NCBI RefSeq assembly: GCF_007954405.1
Contig: NZ_CP042344.1
Coordinates: 930,001 to 994,000 of the forward strand
DNA: 64,000 nucleotides
DNA from: Comamonas flocculans
GTDB taxonomy: Bacteria; Pseudomonadota; Gammaproteobacteria; Burkholderiales; Burkholderiaceae_C
Direction of reading: 5' to 3'
In this document: positions 53,626 through 64,000 of the stretch, in pieces
Numbering within the stretch: the stretch's first letter is position 1
Layout of the letters: every line of letters begins with the position of its first letter
The notes under the pieces: generated by a model
What the model saw: only the letters and a program-made list of their open reading frames with translations
Told to the model about the DNA's origin: nothing
Database searches by the model: none
Program-made: the position numbers and the translations under genes

Positions 53626-54375
53626 TCAGGGCAGCGCCGCGGTGCCAGCCAGGCGCAATTGTTCGGCGTCCAGCCAGCGCCACTGGCCGGGTGCGAGATC
53701 GTCCGGCAAAGCCAGCGCGCCGATCTGCACGCGATGCAGCCGTTCGACACGATTGCCGACGGCAGCCAACATGCGTTTGACCTGGTGGTATTTGCCCTGG
53801 GTAAGGGTCAGATCGAGCACGCGCTCGGCCAAAGCCTCGCACGCGGCGGCGGCCACCGGCCCGGGATCATCATCCAGCACCACGCCAGCGCGCAGCGCAT
53901 CGGTCTGGCGCGTGTCGACCGGGTGCCGCGTCCAGACCCGGTAACGCTTGGGCACATGGTGCCGGGGCGAGCTCATGCGGTGCAAAAACTGCCCATCGTC
54001 GCTCAAGAGCAGCAGCCCGGTCGTATCCTGGTCCAAGCGGCCGGCCGCCTGCACGCCCGGCGTGCCGCCCCGCACCGGCCGTTGGCGCAGCGGTGCAGGC
54101 AGCAGGCTGTAGATGCTGGGGTGGGCCCGCGGCCGTTGGGAGCACTCGGTGCCGGCCGGTTTGTGCAGCATCAGATAGGCCTTGCGCTGAAACGGCCAAT
54201 CCTGGCCTTCGACGCGCAGCACCAGGCCTTCTTCGTCCACCTCCTGGCCGGGCTCCCGCACGGTATGCGGCGCCGGACCTCGCCCATGGAGCGCAACACG
54301 GCCGCTCTCGATCAACGCGCGGCAGTACCGGCGAGTTCCGAAACCCTGGGAATAAAGCGCATCCGCCAATTGCAC
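53626..54375 (-). CDS. RsuA-family 16S rRNA pseudouridine synthase
   Basis: 249 aa with a GTG start at 54375. An N-terminal S4 RNA-binding domain (QLADALYSQGFGTRRYCRALIESGRVAL) is followed by the pseudouridine synthase core with the catalytic aspartate in AAGRLDQDTTGLLLLSDDG and the LTQGKYHQVKRMLAAVGNRV motif. I prefer GTG 54375 over an in-frame ATG at 54447 because the rRNA operon terminator lies between them, which would place the longer N-terminus inside the terminator. It is distinct in length from RluA-type enzymes. The exact target uridine is uncertain. Confidence 0.85.
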   Translation of the reverse strand: MQLADALYSQGFGTRRYCRALIESGRVALHGRGPAPHTVREPGQEVDEEGLVLRVEGQDWPFQRKAYLMLHKPAGTECSQRPRAHPSIYSLLPAPLRQRPVRGGTPGVQAAGRLDQDTTGLLLLSDDGQFLHRMSSPRHHVPKRYRVWTRHPVDTRQTDALRAGVVLDDDPGPVAAAACEALAERVLDLTLTQGKYHQVKRMLAAVGNRVERLHRVQIGALALPDDLAPGQWRWLDAEQLRLAGTAALP

Positions 54376-54390
54376 GTCTCGGGTATCCAG

Positions 54391-54438
54391 AAAAAACCAA
54401 ACCCCCTGTCGTTTGCCATTGTAAACGGGCAGGGGGTT
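54391..54438 (-). terminator. rRNA operon terminator
   Basis: On the minus strand a hairpin with AACCCCCTG/CAGGGGGTT arms (54400-54438), extended by further pairs towards the loop, is followed by a TTTTTT tract (54391-54396). It lies 15 bases past the 5S rRNA end and stops transcription of the rRNA operon. Confidence 0.85.
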
Positions 54439-54452
54439 GTTGATCAAATGGT

Positions 54453-54566
54453 GCCTGACGATGACCTACTTTCACACGGGATTCCGCACTATCATTGGCG
54501 CGAAGCTGTTTCACGGTCCTGTTCGGGATGGGCAGGGGTGGTTCCGGCTTGCTATTGTCATCAGGC
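54453..54566 (-). rRNA. rrf: 5S rRNA
   Basis: About 114 bases with the usual ends GCCTGATGAC.. and ..GTCATCGTCAGGC pairing with each other. The conserved CCATCCCGAACAGGACCGTG block is in the middle. It is the last gene of the operon. Ends are set by the pairing termini and are accurate to a few bases. Confidence 0.95.
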
Positions 54567-54701
54567 GTAAAGGGTAGCTGCACGGGGGGGCGTTGTGGTG
54601 CCTTTTTTGTGCAGCTGATTCACAGCAGTCGAATCGGTTGGGAATTTGATTGTGTCTTTGGCATGTACCTTGGGGTTTTTGGTTATGGGCCTCAAGGTTA
54701 T

Positions 54702-57583
<2,882 letters not shown>

Positions 57584-57960
57584 CTATAACTTTGAAGCCT
57601 TGCAGCCCCAAGGTTTGCTTTCAAGTCAACTTGCGAGGTCTCGCACCTCGCGCGTTTCATGCCGTAACGCGAATCTTTCTTCCTGGCTCTACCATTTCTG
57701 GCAGTGCCCTCGAGAACCATTCGTCATTACTTGAACAGATTTTCTTTCGAATCTCGTGTTCGTTTTGACGCAATCAAATTCTTGCCGCCGATGGCACGGC
57801 GCATCCTCTCGGATGCTTTCCATCAGCAGCGCTGATTCGACTCTGTGAATTTTTAAGGAACAGCCGGGAAGCCTTGCAGCTTCCAGTTCTTGGCATATGC
57901 CAATGTCAAAGCAGGCTCTTGTCTTGCTTTGAGATTGCCACTGCACGCCCGTGTGTGCGT
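57584..57960 (-). other. 23S-tRNA internal spacer with boxA-like antitermination site
   Basis: 377 bases without a gene. On the minus strand CTGTTCCTTAAAAA (57850-57863) resembles the boxA element of rRNA antitermination. Sequences flanking the 23S ends can pair to form the processing stem (GACCCTATAAC before the 5' end, GTTATAGGGTC after). I see nothing else in it. Confidence 0.7.
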
Positions 57961-58036
57961 TGGTGGAGGATGACGGGATCGAACCGACGACCCCCTGCTT
58001 GCAAAGCAGGTGCTCTCCCAGCTGAGCTAATCCCCC
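57961..58036 (-). tRNA. tRNA-Ala (TGC)
   Basis: 76 bases with encoded CCA. Acceptor GGGGGAT/ATCCTCC with one wobble pair, D arm GCTC/GAGC, anticodon loop TTTGCAA, T loop TTCGATC. It is the second tRNA of the 16S-23S spacer, as usual in this group. Confidence 0.97.
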
Positions 58037-58166
58037 TTGGCGGGCGCCATGCTGCGTTGCTCGGCCGGCTGTGTAGCACGCTCTGCTACTTGCCCTTCCT
58101 CACGCCTTGCCTGTCATCCGCAATCTTGATCGTTCATTGTTGTCACGATCTTTTGTGCCCAGGGAT

Positions 58167-58243
58167 TGGTGGGTCTGGTTGGACTCGAACCAACGACCCC
58201 CGCCTTATCAAGACGGTGCTCTAACCAGCTGAGCTACAGACCC
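58167..58243 (-). tRNA. tRNA-Ile (GAT)
   Basis: 77 bases with encoded CCA. Acceptor GGGTCTG/CAGACCC, anticodon loop TTGATAA in the CCGTC/GGCGG stem region, T loop TTCGAGT. First tRNA of the spacer, downstream of 16S rRNA. The 167 bases between it and 16S hold no further gene. Confidence 0.97.
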
Positions 58244-58411
58244 CAATCGGTCAAACTGCATGCGAGCCCACCGGGGGCCCGGACCGCTGGCGACACACAC
58301 CCCTTGTGCTGTCCAACAACCGATAAGTGTGGGCGCCTGGCCAGCGCTTGCGCAGCGCTGCGTGGCTCCTGCCTTGCTTTTGCTCTTGCGTTTTTTTCTG
58401 TATATGTCCAG

Positions 58412-59946
<1,535 letters not shown>

Positions 59947-60258
59947 ATCTCTTTGCTTTGCTCACTCAAAAACGGAAATTGAAGTGAATCCTCACTTCCT
60001 TTTCTCATGAGCGTTTGGTTTGCTCGAGCACAAGGAGAGATCGCCTCCCGCAGTGAGCCAGCGCTTGCACGCCACCATCACCACAAAAGCCAAACCCTCT
60101 CCCCGCCAAGACAGGCGCACCACTGCAGGTGCATCCAACCAAACGCCCACGCTTATCGGCTGTGTGTTGTTAACGAACCCTACCCCACCTCAACCCCAAA
60201 AGTCCTACTGCAAGAACCCCGGATCAAGAAAGGCGCTGCGATCAGCGAAGCCATGAAT

Positions 60259-60286
60259 TCTATACCAAGTTTTGCACCACGCGCAA
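60259..60286 (-). promoter_or_regulatory. rRNA operon promoter
   Basis: On the minus strand TTGCGC (60281-60286), 16-base spacer, TATAGA (60259-60264) followed by AT. The predicted transcription start is near 60252, about 300 bases before 16S, a normal rRNA leader length. Confidence 0.6.
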
Positions 60287-60303
60287 GAGATGGAGAGAAA
60301 AAG

Positions 60304-60332
60304 TTTCAGGAGATCAGGACCGCCCCTATAAA
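60304..60332 (+). promoter_or_regulatory. Candidate uup promoter giving a nearly leaderless mRNA
   Basis: TTTCAG (60304-60309), 17-base spacer, TATAAA (60327-60332). The ATG of uup is at 60341, so transcription would begin at or one or two bases before the start codon. No ribosome site is visible before that ATG. Confidence 0.4.
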
Positions 60333-60340
60333 CTGGCCGC

Positions 60341-62221
60341 ATGGCAGTGATCACGATGATGGAGGGGCAGCTTGCCTTCGGGCACTGGCCGCTCCTGGAC
60401 AAGGCGGGTTTTTCGCTTGAGGCGGGCGAGCGCGTGGGTTTGATCGGGCGAAATGGGGCGGGCAAGTCCTCGTTGCTCAAGGTGCTGGCGGGTCTGGCGA
60501 CGCTCGACGATGGCGCGCTGGTGCTGGAGCAAGGCACGCGGGTGGCCTACGTGGCACAGGAACCCCGCTTCGAGCCGCAGGCTTCGGTCTTTGACACCGT
60601 GGCCCTGGGCCTGCAGGAGGCGATCGCATTGCGCGAGCGTTACCAGCAGACCAGCGACGCGGTCGAGCTTGCAAACCTGCAAACACGCATCGAAGCGCTC
60701 GATGCCTGGACCTGGGAGCAGCGCGTGCAGGAAGCGCTGCAGCGCTTGAATCTGCCTGGTGAACAGCCCATGGGCGAGCTTTCCGGCGGCATGCAAAAAC
60801 GCGTGGCGTTGGCGCAGGCTCTGGTGGCCAGGCCACAGGTGCTGTTGCTGGACGAGCCGACCAACCACCTCGACCTGGATGCCATCGCCTGGCTCGAAGA
60901 GCTGCTGCTGGGCTTTGCAGGGAGCGTGGTGACGATCACGCACGACCGCAGCTTTCTGGACGCGATCGCCACACGCATCGTCGAGCTGGACCGCGGCAAG
61001 CTGCTTTCCTACCCCGGCAACTTTGCCGCCTACCAACGTCAGAAGGCCGAGCAGCTGGCACGCGAGGAACTCATTCACGCCAAGGCCGACAAGCTGCTGG
61101 CCCAGGAGGAAGTCTGGATACGCAAGGGCGTGGAGGCCCGGCGCACCCGCAGCCAGAGCCGCATCGCCCGCCTGCAGGCGCTGCGCCAGGAACATGCGCA
61201 GCGCCGCCAGACGCTGGGGCGCGTGAGGATGGATGTTGATTCGGCCAGTGGCGGTTACCAGGGGAAGGTGGTGGCGCAACTCGAGAATGTGTCCAAGGCC
61301 TTCGGCGACAAGCGGGTGGTGCAGGATTTCAGCGCCATCATCCTGCGCGGCGACAAGGTCGGACTGCTCGGGCCCAACGGTGCAGGCAAGACCACGCTGC
61401 TCAAGCTGATGCTGGGCGAGCTACAGCCCGACAGCGGCACGGTGCGCCTGGGCAGCACCTTGCAGGTGGCCTACTTCGACCAGTTGCGCGCGCAGCTGGA
61501 CCTGGATGCGACGGTGGAGGATTTCATCAGCCCGGGCAGCGAATGGATAGAGATCGGACGCGAGCGCAAGCACGTGCGCAGCTATCTGGCGGACTTTCTG
61601 TTCTCGCCAGCGCGCGCGCACTCTCCGGTGCGTTCACTGTCGGGCGGCGAGCGCAACCGGCTGCTGCTCGCGCGCCTGTTCGCGCGCCCGGCCAATGTGC
61701 TGGTGCTCGACGAGCCGACCAACGACCTGGACATAGACACCCTGGAGCTGCTGGAAGAGCTGCTGCAGAACTACGAGGGCACGGTCTTCCTGGTCAGCCA
61801 CGACCGGCGCTTCGTGGACAACGTGGTGACCAGCATCATCGCCAGCGAAGGCCAGGGGCGCTGGCGCGAATACGAAGGCAACGTGCAGGATTGGCTTGCG
61901 CAGTCCCGGCGCAGTGCGCAATGGGCCGCGGCCAAGGCCCCGGCGGCGGCCGCACCCAAGGTCGACGCGCCACGCACGCAAACCGCCAAGGCGCCGCCGC
62001 AGAAGAAGAAGCTCAGCTACAAGGAGCAGCGCGAACTCGAACAACTGCCCGACCAGATCGATGCGCTGGAAGCCGAGCAGCGGGCGCTGCGCGACGAACT
62101 GGCCGACGGCACGCTCTACAGCCGCGACAACGCACGCGCGGTGTCGCTGCACCAGCGCGACGCGCAGATCGAAGAGCTCTTGATGCAGGCGCTGCAGCGC
62201 TGGGAAGAACTGTCGAGCTAG
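60341..62221 (+). CDS. uup: ABC-F family ATPase Uup
   Basis: 626 aa soluble protein with two ABC cassettes and no membrane segments. First P-loop GRNGAGKSS with signature LSGGMQKRVALAQAL; second P-loop GPNGAGKTT with signature LSGGERNRLLLARL. An arginine-rich linker lies between them, and a C-terminal charged coiled coil (KKKLSYKEQRELEQLPDQID onward) is typical of Uup. ABC-F proteins act on the ribosome; Uup also affects stability of DNA repeats and transposons. It is convergent with purU, the stops overlapping by 4 bases. Confidence 0.94.
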   Translation: MAVITMMEGQLAFGHWPLLDKAGFSLEAGERVGLIGRNGAGKSSLLKVLAGLATLDDGALVLEQGTRVAYVAQEPRFEPQASVFDTVALGLQEAIALRERYQQTSDAVELANLQTRIEALDAWTWEQRVQEALQRLNLPGEQPMGELSGGMQKRVALAQALVARPQVLLLDEPTNHLDLDAIAWLEELLLGFAGSVVTITHDRSFLDAIATRIVELDRGKLLSYPGNFAAYQRQKAEQLAREELIHAKADKLLAQEEVWIRKGVEARRTRSQSRIARLQALRQEHAQRRQTLGRVRMDVDSASGGYQGKVVAQLENVSKAFGDKRVVQDFSAIILRGDKVGLLGPNGAGKTTLLKLMLGELQPDSGTVRLGSTLQVAYFDQLRAQLDLDATVEDFISPGSEWIEIGRERKHVRSYLADFLFSPARAHSPVRSLSGGERNRLLLARLFARPANVLVLDEPTNDLDIDTLELLEELLQNYEGTVFLVSHDRRFVDNVVTSIIASEGQGRWREYEGNVQDWLAQSRRSAQWAAAKAPAAAAPKVDAPRTQTAKAPPQKKKLSYKEQRELEQLPDQIDALEAEQRALRDELADGTLYSRDNARAVSLHQRDAQIEELLMQALQRWEELSS

Positions 62222-63066
62222 CGAAACACCACCGTCTTGTGGCCATTGAGCAGCACGCGGTGCTCGCTGTGCCACTTGACGGCGCGCGCCAGCACCTGGC
62301 TTTCGGTGTCCCGCCCGCGCGCGGTCAGGTCTTCCACGGTGTGGGTGTGGTCCACGCGCGCGACGTCCTGCTCGATGATCGGCCCTTCGTCCAGGTCGGC
62401 GGTCACGTAATGCGCCGTGGCGCCGATGAGCTTGACCCCGCGCTGGTGGGCCTGGTGGTAGGGCTTGGCCCCCTTGAAGCTGGGCAGGAAGCTGTGGTGG
62501 ATGTTGATCGCGCGCCCGGCCAGCTTGCCGCACAAGTCGTTCGAGAGAATCTGCATGTAGCGCGCCAGCACCACCAGCTCGGCCCCGGCGGATTCGATGA
62601 TCTCGAGCTGGCGCTGCTCGACCTGCGCCTTGGTCGCCGCGGTGACCGGCAGATGGTGGAACGGGATGTCGTAGCTGGCGGCGAGCTGGTAGAAATCGCG
62701 GTGATTGCTGATGATCGCGGCGACCTCAATGGGCAGCAGGCTGCTCCTGACGCGAAACAGCAGGTCGTTGAGGCAATGGCCTTGCTGGCTCACGAGGATG
62801 ACGGTCTTCATGGGCCGCGCCAGATCGTGCAGGCTCCAGCGCATCGCATGGGGCTCGGCAAAGGTGGCCAGGCGCGCGGCGAGCGTCGCGTGATCGTGGC
62901 GCTCGCAGGCGAATTGCACGCGCATGAAAAAGAGGCCCGTGGCCGGGTCGTTGTATTGCGCCGCTTCTTCGATGTTGCCGTCGTGCTCGAGCAGGAAACC
63001 CGAGACGGCATGCACCAGCCCGAGGCGGTCCGGGCAGGACAAGGTCAGCACATAGGTGTGGTTCAT
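62218..63066 (-). CDS. purU: Formyltetrahydrofolate deformylase
   Basis: 282 aa. Hydrolyses 10-formyl-tetrahydrofolate to formate and tetrahydrofolate. An N-terminal ACT domain (YVLTLSCPDRLGLVHAVSGF) precedes the formyltransferase-like catalytic domain with INIHHSFLPSFKGAKPYHQA and VTADLDEGPIIEQDV, which hold the catalytic Asn, His and Asp. ATG 63066 was chosen because it starts the ACT domain; the frame upstream is not conserved and runs into a repeat. Confidence 0.95.
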   Translation of the reverse strand: MNHTYVLTLSCPDRLGLVHAVSGFLLEHDGNIEEAAQYNDPATGLFFMRVQFACERHDHATLAARLATFAEPHAMRWSLHDLARPMKTVILVSQQGHCLNDLLFRVRSSLLPIEVAAIISNHRDFYQLAASYDIPFHHLPVTAATKAQVEQRQLEIIESAGAELVVLARYMQILSNDLCGKLAGRAINIHHSFLPSFKGAKPYHQAHQRGVKLIGATAHYVTADLDEGPIIEQDVARVDHTHTVEDLTARGRDTESQVLARAVKWHSEHRVLLNGHKTVVFR

Positions 63067-63126
63067 GACCCGGATTGTCGCAGCAGGCACGGGTTCCCCC
63101 TCGGACCAGATGCCGCATTGATTATT

Positions 63127-63184
63127 CAAATTGATAGCTGGTGGCGCTTTACTGTACTGCGTTACAGCCACTTTTTGCTTGAAT

Positions 63185-63185
<1 letters not shown>
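63127..63185. repeat. Dispersed repeat, family B copy 9 (diverged)
   Basis: CAAATTGATAGCTGGTGGCG, then CTTTACTGTACTGCGTTACA and GCCACTTTTTGCTTG. The outer parts match the family, but the central hairpin differs. It fills the gap between purU and the substrate-binding protein gene. Confidence 0.7.

Positions 63186-64000
<815 letters not shown>

Larger units (their letters stand above)
59947..60340. other. rRNA leader and divergent promoter region
   Basis: 394 bases without a protein gene. It holds the rRNA operon leader (about 300 bases from the predicted start near 60252), the rRNA promoter (60259-60286) and, divergently, a candidate promoter for uup. The sequence is less GC-rich than its surroundings. 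Short open frames in it look fortuitous. Confidence 0.75.

Overview
The window is high-GC chromosomal DNA of a betaproteobacterium, most likely family Comamonadaceae (Burkholderiales). This rests on the gene content, the 16S-tRNA-Ile-tRNA-Ala-23S-5S rRNA operon, and a dispersed repeat (core AGCGCTTG-N-CAAGCG beside a CAGCTATC box) that I recall as common in that family. The genus is not decided. Coding density is high and many genes overlap by ATGA or sit a few bases apart.

Layout. 1-6.1 kb: assimilatory sulfur operon (cysI partial, cysG, cysH, cysD, cysN), closed by a hairpin terminator shared with a facing tRNA-Met. 6.3-14.3 kb: housekeeping genes (NYN/OST-HTH protein, enoyl-CoA hydratase, M61 peptidase, dsbC, UbiH-type hydroxylase, ychF, alkB, MaoC-like). 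14.4-19.8 kb: a CHASE2 adenylate cyclase followed by a secreted FecR/TPR/beta-barrel protein, a possible envelope-to-cAMP signalling pair. 19.9-26.8 kb: a DUF488 protein, an AhpD-like protein and a very large four-cassette UvrA-like ATPase carrying several in-frame repeat insertions. 26.9-31.5 kb: an accessory, defence-like island with a ParE/Unstab_antitox toxin-antitoxin pair, a duplicated DUF4160-DUF2442 module (one copy broken) and a MmeI-like single-chain restriction-modification enzyme.

31.5-53.6 kb is dominated by leucine/isovalerate catabolism, mostly on the minus strand: liuR, isovaleryl-CoA dehydrogenase, thiolase, another acyl-CoA dehydrogenase, both methylcrotonyl-CoA carboxylase subunits, methylglutaconyl-CoA hydratase and HMG-CoA lyase. 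Interspersed are carbonic anhydrase, aceK, an SDR, ychJ, DinB, ghrA, a LysE exporter and a YbaK deacylase. A divergent AraC regulator and a cNMP-binding-domain/SLC13 transporter lie on the plus strand. Together the liu genes would convert isovaleryl-CoA to acetoacetate and acetyl-CoA, and a perfect 16-bp palindrome between liuR and ivd is the probable LiuR operator.

53.6-64 kb: an RsuA-type pseudouridine synthase, a full rRNA operon on the minus strand with terminator and promoter, then uup, purU and a partial family-5 substrate-binding protein.

Two main repeat families run through the window. One is a REP-like GGGAGAGGG/GGGGGAGGG palindrome pair; the other is the CAGCTATC...AGCGCTTG element. 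Both occur between genes and also, without breaking the frame, inside the UvrA-like and MmeI-like genes. I regard this as the most unusual signal in the window.
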